Shown here in pieces: positions 45,219 to 58,020 of a stretch of DNA of 64,000 bases. The stretch spans positions 17,657,001-17,721,000 of the forward strand of contig NC_066312.1 of assembly GCF_905404315.1 (NCBI RefSeq), written 5' to 3'. Numbering within the stretch: position 1 is the first letter of the stretch; each line of letters opens with the position of its first letter. This DNA is from Leptidea sinapis (Eukaryota; Arthropoda; Insecta; Lepidoptera; Pieridae). The translations under genes and the position numbers were made by a program. The notes under the pieces are model-generated. The model had not been told where the DNA came from. It did not search any database and worked only from the letters and a program-made list of their open reading frames with translations.

Positions 45219-47078
45219 TTTTAACTTCTTAAAGGGCAATAAAAGGCATTTATTTTCTCAAAACTTATTCCTTTACAATTCTTTTTGATATCATTTCTAA
45301 TATACTAGATACTACTACCGCTTCGGAAACACATCGAAATTCCCAGTTATGAATAACAAATTAAGATGAAAAAAGATAGCATATAGTTTCTCGTCTAAAA
45401 CCTTTATTGTATGAGGAATTAAAGATCCATTTAAAGAGAAGGAGATATGATATTAAAATATCCGACTGTCGGAACTCTATATTGTGAGCTAACTTGGGTC
45501 TTAATAGTCTGTGAAGACTGACCGACCTTGAAAAACCTATTTAGGATGTCCTTGTCGTACCTACCAATCTCTCCAAATAACAGTTCGGTTCCATTACTTC
45601 TCAATCACAAAAGAGTACACGGCTCATTAGGTTTCCTTCAGTGAGCTCGTGTGGCACCCAAATATCGAGCTCTTTTATGTACCTAGCTTTTGTCAAATGT
45701 GTGAAAACTATTTTTGTCTATTACCAGTTATTATATATAGCTATGTTGTAACATAACTGATATCTTGCGCCACTTTTTCGAAAACTTATTAATTATCATT
45801 AGCATGGCGACCAGATCAAAGTGTATATATGACACCAAAATTCCCGGATCTTAAAACTTACTTAAAACAACTTTGTCCTATTCCTACTGAAATTGCACTA
45901 GTTTTGAAAATTTCAAATTTTATTTGGTGTCTTGCATTGAATTGCTTTCTTTCCTAGAAACTCATTTACATCGAAAAAGAAAACAATTTTTTACAAATAA
46001 ACGCATATATTATGTATAACAAATACATACTAAATCCGTAAAGACTTTTTCCCTGAACCTATCGAGCACTCGATCATAGATTTAGAGACACCTTCTGGAA
46101 TTTCAACCTTAAAAGTCGTCTTCAACGTCCTAATATGTGGCGTTAACAACAGTACCGTATTCAAGGAATGTTGAATCATGTAAAAATGCTATTTAAGTAA
46201 GGCCTTACATAATCAACAATTTGAATTTGATCATTTTCCTTAATTGAACCTAATCCTATTAAACATTATACAACTATTAAACATTGACGAATTGAATAAA
46301 ATATACGAAAATAATTTAGCACATCCATTACGTTGTAAAATCAGAACACAAAGAAATAATAAAGTAATGATCACTTTGTGAAGGGAAATTATCACAATTT
46401 GTGCATATTGCGCTATCAAATATTATTGCAACAATAATCCGATTAATAGCTGATTGAAACAAGTTCGAGCATTCCGCATTCCCTTTTAAAATGGGTATTA
46501 ATTTAATATCCTTTTAAGAGAAACCATTTTGAAACATTGATAAAAGCCAATTCTGAAACCTAATTGAATAACACTCCATAAGCTAATTAATTGTTAAAAG
46601 TTGCTTTATTATGAGTGTTTGCTCATTTTGCATGAAATTTGATCGCTCCACTTTTACAGCAGTTTTAGTACTTTATACTATTTAATACTTTATTTATAAC
46701 ATTATATATTAGTCTGTTAGTTGTACATGATGAAAAATTGGGTCAAAAAACATTTAATATTTTAACTTAGAACTCATTAAATATGATCTTGAATAGTATA
46801 ATTAATATTACTTTTTTTTTACTTTTTCGGATACTACGTCAAATACTGTTTGCCTCAAGACACTGTTGGGGCCAAGGCTAGAGAGCCATTGCCACTCATC
46901 TGGGAGATGTAAATTTAATCTTCAACGCGTAGCCATGTGTTTTAATTTTCGGATTTATATATACGTTCATTCAACGTTCTTACGGCGAAGGAAAACATTA
47001 CACAACAAACACACGAAGAAATTCAAAGGCTGTAAGTAAAGTTGACCAACTGGGCTTAAAAGGGCTTGAAACCCGGGG
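45219..47078. other. Gene-free stretch
   Basis: TTATTTTCTCAAAACTTATT ... GATATCATTTCTAATATACT (about 45250-45310) closely resembles 13525-13580, so a dispersed repeat of unknown type is present. Otherwise nothing recognised. Confidence 0.45.
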
Positions 47079-47131
47079 CGTCTTTTATTTATTAGTAAAA
47101 TAACGCCTATTTTAATAATAAATAAAAGACG
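47079..47131. repeat. 16-bp hairpin extended by a second 6-bp stem
   Basis: CGTCTTTTATTTATTA (47079-47094) pairs exactly with 47116-47131. Inside it AAAATA (47097-47102) pairs with TATTTT (47108-47113) across loop ACGCC, leaving only a 2x2 internal loop. Confidence 0.9.
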
Positions 47132-48939
47132 TCGAGTTAACGAAAAAAGCTTGTATCTACCTAAAAATTTTTTCGAATGAATTATTTTGTTCAAATAAAT
47201 ATGAGTTTGTCAAGTAGCATTGGGAGTTTTGTTGTTGTTAATGAAAACATATCACGGCAGCAGAAAATTACCTATTTCTAATTTATAGCTTTTCCATGAT
47301 AAATCATTAACAAAATTCTAGTGAATCACTTACTCTGTTGGATCAAACTGCTTGATCATCCATTTGGTGTAAGTTTATGAGTTCAGACAGACCGACGAGA
47401 CGGAGACTAAATTCAATAAAATCCTGATATAGACGCTACTAACTTTTACCCTGCTTTTTAGTTTCTACTTTATCGACTACAAAATAAGGAACACATAAGT
47501 TTCAAATCTCAAATAGAGTATTCTACAACAAAGAGAACGTGGACTTGTTGAAACTTCTTCATTTCTTTGGATTGTGTCGCTGTGTTTCGCCTGCAAACTA
47601 ATAACGTATATATACCGTACTCCCGAGTTTCTATTTATCTGTTATAAGAATGTTCTTTCACTTTGTTATCCACTTGATCAAATAATAGAGGTTTTGTAAG
47701 CTAAGGTCTGACGTCAAAAATCGACTTTACAGCCCTTGACACAAAGTAGAATTTTCTTCGACACTGTAAAAGTATATTAATACATACAACGTATTTAAAT
47801 AGCTGGGTGCTCGCGCCGCAGCCTGGTATCGCAACAGTATGCTGGTTGAGATTTTATTAAGTGTCGATAAAGTTCCTAATTTACTCCTAAAATTAGATTT
47901 ATGTGAAAAATATATGTATCTACTGATATATAAATTAAAAAAGTATATTATTTTCAGTACAGCTGAATTTGAAATAAATGTCTTCTTTAAAACTTAAAGT
48001 ATTTATATTTATATGGAATCAACAGGTAACTATTTTTTTTTATAAATAAAGACTCAAAAAGCTAATATTTCGAACCATTAAAATGTAAATAATAAATTAC
48101 CTCTATGATTATTTGAAGTTATCAATTCAACTCAATTCGATAGTACGTTGTTTTTCGAAGTGAATAGAAAATTAACATATTATATTATTTAATAGATTTT
48201 GAGTATTTAATTTGAGCAAAGTATTCTGTTTGCAGTTCTAGTATAAGTCAAGTTCTAAGACTTGTTATTTATTACACTATCGTATTAGAAAGAAATAAAT
48301 AAACGTCTACCTGTTTACAGAAATAAATAAAACCATCGTTAAGTACTTTATACTGTAGACGGTGTCAAGTAGAAACCTTACAAGTAGAAGCGTATAACAC
48401 TTCCAAGGATCGCTACCCAGTATTTTATGCAACAAGTAGGCTAACCATGGGCTAACATCGATAATTACTTAGTAAATATTTTTCAGCTTGTTATTGAAAA
48501 TATTTTACAAGCTCTTATTAATAATTGACGCCTTTGGCAAAAAACTTTTGCTCAATCGAACAACTTGGATTACTATCAAACGTTACTTTATCCCTCGCTG
48601 GAATAATGTGAAAATTACCAGAAAAATTTACTAAAAATTTGATCTATCTATTTGGAGTCGATAGATTAATACAAGGTTGCGCCTATTCGGCGTCTAGCCT
48701 AATACCTACTATGACTTTTTTAAGCAAACTCTTTTGTTTTGCACAAGGCACACAGCGTTTAAAAACTTGACCTCGAATAGATTTCTTGAATAGCATTCCC
48801 GATTGCACCACCATACAAAAATATATTTGTAGTTGTTCTTTGTGTATTGAATTGCAGTTTATCGTATCGGTGAAGCAATAATTAATATTTTATTATAAAA
48901 TGTATACTTTATATTTCTAATTAATCTCACTGTGTCAAA
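47132..48939. other. Gene-free stretch
   Basis: Nothing recognised. Confidence 0.45.
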
Positions 48940-49266
48940 ATGAAAATATACCGAATCAATAGCGTATACATTTTTTGTCAAATATACATCTGCAATAGAA
49001 TTAAAATTATTAGCCCTGATTTAACTCTGAGTTTCGCTATAATTTTAACTAACAAATATTTAATGCACAACACTTCACTTCTCATCTTCGATTCGTACAA
49101 AGTTTGTGACATATATGCGATAATCTGCTACCTGACTTTTATGATGTCTTCTTGTTTGAGAGACAATCTAGACGTTAGCCTTGATAGTAAGTTGCTACTA
49201 GAGGTAACTTTGAAATATCGGGAACTTAAAAATTCAAATGAGGTTAATGTTAGTGATAGGTTTTAA
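48940..49266 (+). other. Hydrophobic 108-codon ORF, possible receptor fragment
   Basis: This is the longest open frame in the window not explained by a transposon or GC bias. The product has two or three hydrophobic stretches and a polar end, SKLLLEVTLKYRELKNSNEV. The pattern of a membrane segment followed by LLLExxxKYRELKN is reminiscent of insect gustatory-receptor loops, but no family signature such as the TYhhhhhQF motif is present. AT-rich codons make chance openness plausible. Confidence 0.2.
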
Positions 49267-51979
49267 AAGCAATAATAGAAAAATTTAACTCAATATTGAA
49301 TTTGCAGCTAGAAGGTTCTAGCTATATTCCAATATTTGAATAAATCCAACGCGTATTTAGCCGAAAAGTACTTTTACATTAGTCAAATAGCTGCTGAAAC
49401 AGGACTTTGAACGATGCCTACCAATTTTACAGCCACCCTTCATGTGGTTCGGCTAAATTCTCCCTCGCTAACACATTTTTCACATTCTTTTCGAGGCAAT
49501 TTTGGTCGGGAAAATTCAAGCACATTTATTTAACAAAGCCGTGTTAAAACCTATCCTAATATTTATATTTCTTTCTTAATATTCTTATAATAAAGATTAT
49601 TATCAAGTCCTTTAGATCGCATAAACAGAATATTTTAAACTTAAACTGAAACCGATTTTACTTCGACATTTGTCTGTATGCCTAAAGAGGTGTCCAAAGG
49701 GAGAACGATACATCTCAGTTACAAGACAATTTAGCCCATGTACTGCTGTGACCTTTATTTCGTCAACTCATCGTAATATGTTGGCATACCTCACTTCCTT
49801 TTTATGTTACTGTAAATATTTTTTTAATCTTTTTTCGTGTCCCTTGGTTATATATTGTAAACTGAATTAATATTATTAAAAGTTATCAAGTAACCATTCA
49901 TCCCTACTCAGTGTTATAAGTAAGAATAATTCAGAATACTACTACAATTAAATACAAAAACATTAATTCATGAAATCATTCAAACTATTAAGTACTAACC
50001 TCATGAATCATGTGAAATTGAATAAATAAAATAAAACAACAAAATATTGTTGAATATCTCTTCCGACTAAATTGATAAGTTTTAAAGAGAAAATGCAGCA
50101 CTTTCAAACTATGATAAAGTGGAAGGAAACTTGAAGAGAATATTGTTACTCGTGAAACTAACTCATGAAATTGTTTCTCGCAGCTTTTCCATTGTGTTCA
50201 TTTCACATATGAATGTTCTGGGTTTTCATGTTTTACTGAGCGTAAACATTTAATTATGTATTTATATTATTTTTTGCGGAATCCGTTCTACTAACGTACG
50301 TTACAAATTATTTTTTGTAATGTAAAATAATTTTAAGAAAGACTATCACATCATCGGCTGTGCCGTTTTAAAAATTAGCCATAATAAAGAAAAACAGATC
50401 TGTAACATTAAAACCACAAGCAGTAACTCCAATTTTATTTTGAATGTGTATAAATTTAATTCTGTATTTTACAAACAAACTCTTGTGTGTAGGGACCCTC
50501 TATCTCTCTTATCCACTCAAAGAAAGTAAGCTGTACTTTCTAAAATTATTATCAAATCTGTTACTCGTTTATAGATACACTTATATTTGCTTTAGAGTAA
50601 CACTTTGTAAAAGTGAGTGGAACATGAGAATTGTGATATTCCAACTGACAACAGTAATACTCGTATTATTCATTTTGACGTTACAAGTTTGAAACACTCT
50701 GTATAAAAATCCCTACTTTCAAAGGAAGTCTTTGATGTGGTTATTACGACAAAAGCCTGTTTAACGAGTTCGCGAAACTCATAACCCTGAAATTATCCCT
50801 TATCGAAAAATTAACTACAGTAAAGAACGAAAAAACTGATAGTAAATTAAGAAGAATATTATTAAATATTACAATTTATAGGAAGCCCGAAAATAGCTGC
50901 TACCTATAACAATAACTCTTGAAATTAAAATAAAAGGCTTCGGCACTGTCCGTCTAGACCAAATACTAGAGCACATAGAAAGTTTTAATGTATGAGACAC
51001 TGGCCAGTTATAACTTATTTTGAAAGCAAGAATAACAAATTATGAGTTAAAATAGGAACGTTAGAATTACAGAATATTCAAAACATATTTCATTTTACCA
51101 GGTTGTTATATCAAACGTGCAAAATTATGTGTAATTACACTGTATTCCTAAGTCATCCAATTAAATTTTGTTGACGTTAATATGCTGCATGAAATTTCAA
51201 ACTAAACTAACATAATATTTACTTTAACAGTACCTTTCATGCTCAGAAATTTGTGTGTGAACAACTTGTACTAGAGGTAATATTGTTTATTGTGCTACAA
51301 TATAATAGCTAATGTTATATCTTCGAGTTTCCAACACTTAATTAAACTCTAGTTAATGTTGTACTTCCGTAATGTATACTCTGTACGAGGCGTGTAATGA
51401 ACATCATACTTATTTAGTATCAAAATTTTAGTGTTTAGAGCTTCTATTATAAAGTGGAAGTAGCGGAACAGCAAGAACCGCGCGAGTGCCGGATTACTTA
51501 CAATTACGCTTCACAATGTGTTATATTCGTGATTTTAATGCGCTTATGGTAACTGAGCAAAATGATTATTTACGTTAATTATGTATTAGTCAGGTATAAT
51601 AATATTAATATTTTTACGGCTATGCTACGTTACTGAATTTATTAAAAGTAAGTGTGGTCATTATACACCGCAGATAAGGATGGGGACTGAGGGAAAGACA
51701 TCTATATTATCAATAATGAAAAGTTGCGGAGCACTTTATAATAAATCAACCAATTACAACGCTCGAAGAAGCTAATTGTTAATACTGGTTAAAAATTTGT
51801 GTTATTCTTTTATAATAAGTGCGTACTTTTTTATATTTTTGGGTTTTAGCATACCTTAAAATACCCTGTTTTTAAACTTAATTTTTTTTTTCCTTAATAT
51901 TTTCTTAATTCTGCACACCTTATAATTCCTGTACTATATCGAATAATATGGCTTCATAATCGACTTAATTCATAACGAC
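49267..51979. other. Long gene-free stretch
   Basis: Two short ORFs (49670-49870, 50444-50692) have no motif. No repeat recognised. Confidence 0.5.
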
Positions 51980-52290
51980 TGCCTTCAAATAATCTTACAG
52001 CTTTGGAAATAGATAAAAATCAATGAGCTTTACGTCGGATGAATAATAGGAATGAATATATAGGGTGCTATGTATTTCGAAGCCCCCATTTCGAGCTGCA
52101 GCCATAGCAACGGTAGCCCTGTGAGCCGGGGCATTATATTGATGGAACAAAACAATTTTTGCTAGAATGCCTCGCCGTTTCACAACGATTTCGTATCGCA
52201 AAATTTTTATTTGTTCTGCATATAAAGAGCCAGTAATATTTGTTCTATAGTCAAAATATTCAATTACAACCACACTACTATAGAAAAGAA
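51980..52290 (-). pseudogene. Mariner transposase fragment
   Basis: The 92-codon ORF (51995-52273) reads VVIEYFDYRTNITGSLYAEQ, then KRRGILAKIVLFHQYNAPAH (where family members have HQDNAPAH, so the catalytic D is changed to Y), then VKLIDFYLFPKL. These are the middle and last catalytic regions of SETMAR-like mariner transposases. A DYFLFP-like tail with the preceding SPDLAPSD region is degraded. The DNA-binding half is absent. Confidence 0.85.
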
Positions 52291-52914
52291 AGCCTAAATG
52301 ACACGTCTTAAATCTCTTACTGGATTGTAGATCTCTGCCAGGTTCTAGACTGTAATTTTGTTTCTGGATCGTATGGTGATGCCATATTTTGTGAATTTGG
52401 AAGATGTTATTAAAGGCTTGAATTAGTTACAAAACAAATTGCAATTATAGAATATATTATACGGTGGAGTGTTTCTACCTTAAGTACCTATAAGCCTTGA
52501 TTAACTTGTTCCATACTGAAATTTTTCAAGTACAGGTGATAACCAGATGGTAATCGATTTTATCTATTTTCGACAAAATGCTACGATAAACTAATAACAA
52601 AAAAATGCACCCACACAAAGGTATGCCAAATATTTATTTTTTAATTTAAATAATATTCCAGCTTTGCCAGCCAGTATTTACAGTTTGAAAGAGTTTGCGC
52701 CTCATTATTACTGTTTATTCAACGCCGCTGTTGGAGAATTCATTTTTAATATAATTAGGTTGAATTTCTCTTATAAAACTTAATAAAGTAAATGTAGTTT
52801 TGTTGTCTTAAATAAACTTGAACATGTTCGTATTATGCTGTAATAGAACATAGAATTATTGATGCTAGAGTAGCCAACAAAAGTAGATTAGTTACTAATT
52901 TCGTAGTAATAGTT
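52291..52914. other. Gene-free stretch
   Basis: Possibly flanking remains of the mariner copy; nothing else recognised. Confidence 0.4.
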
Positions 52915-53130
52915 TCATCGTCATCAGCCGGAAGACGTCCACTGCTGGACAAAGGCCTCCCCCAAAGATTTCCACGACGATCGGTCCTGCGCTGCCCTCA
53001 TCCAACGTATTCCGGCGATCTTCACCAGATCATCGGTCCATTTTGTGCCTACCCACACTGCGTCTTCCGGTACGTGGTCGCCATTCGAGGACTTTACTGC
53101 CCCAATGGCCATCTGTCCGTCGAACTATCA
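52915..53130 (-). mobile_element. RTE-type LINE C-terminal fragment
   Basis: ORF 52924-53112 reads VWVGTKWTDDLVKIAGIRWM then RAAQDRSSWKSLGEAFVQQW. This is the conserved C-terminal tail of lepidopteran RTE-clade LINE proteins, ending TSSG* and followed by a GATGA-rich 3' end. The frame is open across the fragment. It is the opposite-strand relative of 5130-5275. Confidence 0.8.
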
Positions 53131-54294
53131 ATTCGCAATCATTTGGATTATGTCGGTAACTTTGGTTCTCACACGGACCTCCTTATTTCTGATTCTGATA
53201 ATAATAGTTTAGAATATATTTATTCAAATAATCTATAGTTGATATGAGTTTTACGATTGCGTGTAGATCTTTTACCACCTTTTAGAACCAGTGGCCTGGC
53301 CTCCAACAAAATGTATACAGCTCTATAGAGAGTTACTTACCTGGTGTCCGTTTGGTGGCACAACCAGCTCGGACATCATGATTCTGGTGTGAAACATAGT
53401 CCTTACAGTAACGGGCGCATTGTGAATCATTTTGCATTTCACTACAATTTTGTTTTATTATGCACCACGTCTGAAATCATATTTTCACTGTTATGGGCTG
53501 TTATTATCAAAGTATATTATTTTAATATCAGGTAGACTTTATGCTCGTTGTTTCACGCATAACTTTTAATCGTGTAAAACGTGGCAAATTATTATAAAGT
53601 TATTTTAGTGAGTAAGCGAAAAATTATCAGAGGTAAGAGTTTATCATCTACACCCATTTATATCATACTTCATTTACCATAAGCCTCTGGACGAGAATTA
53701 AATAAATTTCAATGTGTTAAAGTTCTAACATATAAAATCATTTCCGTCTAATTGTATAAAAAATAATCAAATATATTATTATTTTCCACGGTTATATTTC
53801 TTTATTATAATATTGTTCTTTCTACAATCGCAAAATAGCACGAGGAATAACATTTCTTAAGGATTTTTGTTTTGTTACTTAGAAGTATACTTCTTAAGCG
53901 TGCATAACGGCACACATACTTTTTTAATGTTTTACATTTGAATTACATTGAATTATATGTGTGTAATTGGTATTTATGAGGTGAAAGCTTCTTTAGGCAT
54001 GTTAGGCATTTTCGATGGAGGAAAAACCACTGACCTCGCGTAACCATCACGCCAAAGAGATTGAAGTTCATAATACATATCAAGTATATACTTTGATAAA
54101 ATAATTTCTATAATAATATTTCTTAAATACACAAAAATAATTTTAAGAAATTCGTGAAAAAATAGAAGTTTTCACTTGTGACGGCAGTTCTACGAGTTAC
54201 TATTTTTTGATTTTTTTTTGTTTGTTCCACCTGAAATTTTTCTTATTGTAAGTTTTGGCAAGATCTAAGCTTTTTTTGTAATTGATCCAAAGCA
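53131..54294. other. Gene-free stretch
   Basis: No supported feature. Confidence 0.45.
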
Positions 54295-54740
54295 TGCTCG
54301 AATTGTCGGGGACCCAGTGCTCTGTGAACGGCTGGATCACTTAGCGGTGCATAGAGACGTCGCTTCATTGTATGTCCTCTATCGCATTAATCACGGGAGT
54401 GTTTCGAAGAGCTGTTTCACCTGATTCCTGCCGCCGAATTCCACCTTCGCACGATACCTCACAAGTTAGGATATCTTTATCCACTATCTGGATGTGTGGC
54501 GGTCCACTACAGTGCGGATTTCAAGGAGCTTTCTTCCATGTACTACAAAGCTGTGAAATGAGCTTCCTTGTGCGGTGGTTCCGGGACGATACGACATGGG
54601 TACCTACAAAAAAAGCACGCACACCTTCATTAAAGGCATATCTCCTGTGTTTCCTCTGGTGTTGCAAGAGAATGTGGGCGGCGGTGATCACTTATCACCA
54701 GGTGACCCGTACGCTCGTTTGTCCTCCTATTCCATAAAAA
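54295..54740 (+). mobile_element. Family A LINE 3' end copy
   Basis: Starts at ATTGTCGGGGACCCAGTGCT and runs to TCCTATTCCATAAAAAAC. It matches 24092-24540 with a few indels; CGAATTCCACCTTCGCACGA and GGGACGATACGACATGGGTA are near-exact. The two ORFs here are frameshifted readings of the family A C-terminus. 5' truncation is typical of LINEs. Confidence 0.9.
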
Positions 54741-55099
54741 ACCAAATTATTATTATTACAAGCAGTATTATTACACTAGTACAAGTATTGATCATTTGTC
54801 AGGCCAAACATACAATGACCAAAAAATTTAACGATTAAATACATGTAAATAAATTTTATGAGCATTTATAACCAGCTTAAATATTAGCGCAAATTTTCAG
54901 TAGATAAATACGGATGTAGATAAACAGAGGATTTCAAAGCATACTAATTGCATATTGGTGAATGAAGTAGCCCTCTTGTAGCCACTAATTGAGGTTGTAT
55001 TTCATGTGATTATGTTGAAATATCGGCAATACTCTCACTGAACTTCATGTGTAGTTTTAGTTTGCCTTCTAAAAGATTTCGATATATCAGATTCATTTT
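54741..55099. other. Gap between two family A copies
   Basis: AT-rich, nothing recognised. Confidence 0.4.
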
Positions 55100-55422
55100 T
55101 TTATGGAAAAGGGGGACAAACGTATGGGTTACCTGGTGTTAAGTAATCACCACCGCCCACATCTTACAACACCAGAGTAATCACAGGAGCGTTGCCGGCC
55201 TATAAGGAAGCGTTTTTTTAAGGTACCCATGTCGTTTCGGTCCGGAAACACCGCAAGGAAGCACATTCCATAGCTTTGTAGAACGTGGAAGAGAGTTCCT
55301 TGAAAACCTCACTGTGGAGGACCGGCATCATCCAAATGGTGGGGATGATATCCTAATTGGCATGGCATTCCTAGTGGCATGTCGTGCGAAGGTGGAATTC
55401 GGCGGCAGGAATCAGTTTAAAA
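55100..55422 (-). mobile_element. Family A LINE 3' end copy, opposite strand
   Basis: TTTTTTTATGGAAAAGGGGG, TTACCTGGTGTTAAGTAATC and ATTCGGCGGCAGGAATCAG match the family A tail in minus orientation, only about 360 bp from the plus-strand copy ending at 54740. Small deletions are present. Confidence 0.85.
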
Positions 55423-56296
55423 TGAAATTCTTATTCGACTCAAAGGACTTAGTATAAATGTATAGAGTTAAATATTAAATAAAAATATTCTACTGTAAAA
55501 ATTTGAATGACATTACCATCCTCTATATAATCTAGTAAACTATAATGCTTCTATAGCTATATCATACACTTGTGTCCTGTGAGTCTGTTTAATATTTTAA
55601 AACTATTTTTGATGTTACAAATGTGACGATAAGGAAGAAACAAGATATGACGCATTCACCTAAAATAAGTGTTGCATAGAAGACTGAACGCTTGCTGCAT
55701 TGCAGATATGTAACTTTAAAAAAATATATCATTTCGTGAAGCAATATTTGATTTCTGAACAACTGCTAGTCACTAGATCAATACAATGTTTGCCGAATAA
55801 AATCGAAAGAGTGAGAAATTTAAAATGTTCCTTTTGTGTCTATACTAAAATATAAGTACATGATATATAGTATTGGAAATATCATGTGATAAACGTAAGC
55901 AAAACATGCTGTATGTATTGTTTGTGTTCAAGCTATTTTTCTCGTGTTCCCTAAATTTATTGCTACGAGCAGATGTTGTTAAGTCTCCCTTACGCGTCCC
56001 GCATTTCTATTCTCCATACGTAAATATTTATTTACGCCAAAATGAGATAAGGTTATCATCCCAGTCATTTGTGCTTTTTCTACTTCATTTGTGTATTTGA
56101 ACCCTTCTGTTCAGCAAGTGATTATATAGAACATATTTTTAACCATTTAAAAGTATGATTTAAATTTCATTTGAAACAAACAATAAATTATGAGATTATC
56201 TACTAAATTTCTGTGAGAATTCTAGTGTCTTCCCGTTTCACTTGTTATTTTCTGTTTAATTAACTTTTTATGTAATAAATCTTATTATTGAACATT
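55423..56296. other. Gene-free stretch
   Basis: A 75-codon ORF (55873-56100) has a hydrophobic patch but no family match. Confidence 0.45.
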
Positions 56297-56297
56297 T

Positions 56298-56530
56298 TTT
56301 TTTAATGAAAATTAGGGACGAGACGAGAAGGACGCTCAGCTGATGGTGATTGATACGCCCCACTCAGTACAATGTAGTGCCGCTCAGGATTCTTGAAAAA
56401 CTCAAACCTCTGAGCGGCACCACAATTGCGCTCGTCACCTTGAGACAAAGTTAAGTCTCATTTGCCCAGTAATTTCACCAGCTACGCCGCCCTACAGACC
56501 GAAACACAGTAATGTTTACACATTATTGTT
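56298..56530 (-). repeat. Family E retroposon-like repeat, copy 2
   Basis: Same orientation and blocks as 7443-7742 (TTGATACGCCC, TTGCGCTCGTCACCTTGAGA, GTAATTTCACCAGCTACG). It ends near ACACATTATTG, so the far end present at 7700-7742 is missing. Confidence 0.85.
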
Positions 56531-56999
56531 GTTGTTTTTAAATTGACGTAAACAATCTAATGGGTAAGTTAGGCCGTTTAAAATAACATTCAGTATTATA
56601 ACACAGTTTTACAAGTCTAACATTACTAGTGTTAACGAGATAAAACTTTTCAAACTCGAATGCTTGAAACTTTGATTTATATCTTTACTGCTCAAACACT
56701 ACACGTACCAAATCTATTCCATCGTAGCTCTAGTTCATTTCTCCCTTACTGTAGACCCTCTCATCGATTTTTCCCTTCCCACGTGACGTAGATTGTTGAG
56801 ATTTGTTAGGTGCCTACTTGAAATGAATTTTTCCTTTGATATTTGAAGTGCACTTCGTTTAGGATTAATTTTTCGTTTCCTGATTACCATATTTATCTTA
56901 TACTCATTATTCAAATTTGAATTAAAATTAAAATATTTTGATTTATAATAGTATTTAAAATCAATTATACTCGTAGAACTTCAAATACTATAATATTCA

Positions 57000-57545
57000 A
57001 AAATTAATGCCTGAGAACTAATTAGAGCGGACGTGAAGAAGTCAACGGGCTTCTTTTTTTAATAAAATTTCGTAACATTTAAATTTATTATTTAAATAGC
57101 CAGAATGCGGACGCTCCGTTTCCAATTTGTAGTATCATTAAGAAAGTTATTTATATTATAGAATAAGGATTCTAAGTGGTAAAGGACCACATAAATGCTT
57201 ATAACATTTTTTTTATTTCGTTAAACGTGTTTGTTGATGTTATTTTAGATTTTCTGGGATCATATTGTAAAAGTATTAACGTCGCCCAACAGAAGACGTA
57301 CTAACACGACTAAGTCTAGTAATAGGAATAGTAAGTTTGTAAGTGTGCTTCTGTTGTTAACATTATTACTATCACAGTTTCTAGAATATTCGTAATCTGC
57401 ATATTATCTATATACATAACATTATCAATAATACATTGAGAGGGCAAAGGTTAAATGTTTTATTCTTTAAATATTTCTCTTAATATTTTTTTAGAACCTC
57501 GGCTATAAATAACGTGAATAGCCTTCATCTGCAGCAAAAAAAATT
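57000..57545 (-). mobile_element. Family C CR1-like LINE 3' end, older copy
   Basis: TAGTATCATTAAGAAAGTTA, TTTCTGGGATCATATTGTAA and GCTATAAATAACGTGAATAG parallel 20735-21090 in order. An interrupting stretch lies near 57165-57225. No open frame longer than 60 codons remains. Confidence 0.8.
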
Positions 57546-57932
57546 ATACAGAACTCACCAATTATTATAGAATATGTTACAGTAGGTTATGATAGTGATG
57601 TAATCTGATAAATCTCGATCATTCGGTATAAATTCAACGAATCAAAAGTGAAAATTTTGTCCATTTTGTGTTGGGTATGTAATCAAATCGTATACGTGTA
57701 TTTTGTTTTGTAAATAAATTCTAAATGTACACCCACGGCTTTGCGGAAATGGTTGTTTATTCGTAGTAATATTGAAATAACGTTGGTGCATGTTACTAGT
57801 TATTGGTTTACAAGGTATTTAATTGATTTAGTTGAACAATATGAATATATCCATCGCTAGAGTGTCACAAATAATTTAGGCAAGGCCACCAACGAGTTCA
57901 GCAACAGGTGTGCCATCAAAATTTAAATTTTA
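57546..57932. other. Short gene-free stretch
   Basis: Nothing recognised. Confidence 0.4.
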
Positions 57933-58020
57933 CTAGCGTTCCCGGCGGACATTGTCCGTATGTATTGGCGGACTAGAGGAGGTTGTGGTTGAAATTTGAA
58001 CAATATTCTGACTTCTGATA
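57933..58020 (-). mobile_element. Helitron 3' terminus
   Basis: On the minus strand the sequence ends CGGACAATGTCCGCCGGGAA-CGCTAG, with a hairpin CGGAC-AAT-GTCCG about 11 nt before CTAG. The outside base is T on that strand (A at 57932 on plus). These are canonical Helitron 3' features. The 5' end is not resolved, so the right boundary is arbitrary. The terminal sequence differs from the GGGTCAGCTAG elements at 17 kb and 25.8 kb, so it is another family. Confidence 0.65.

Noticed and set aside
53285..53450. Possible family A endonuclease scrap (ACGGGCGCATTGTGAATCAT ... TTTTGCATTTC)
   Set aside because: Matches are scattered and short; could be chance.
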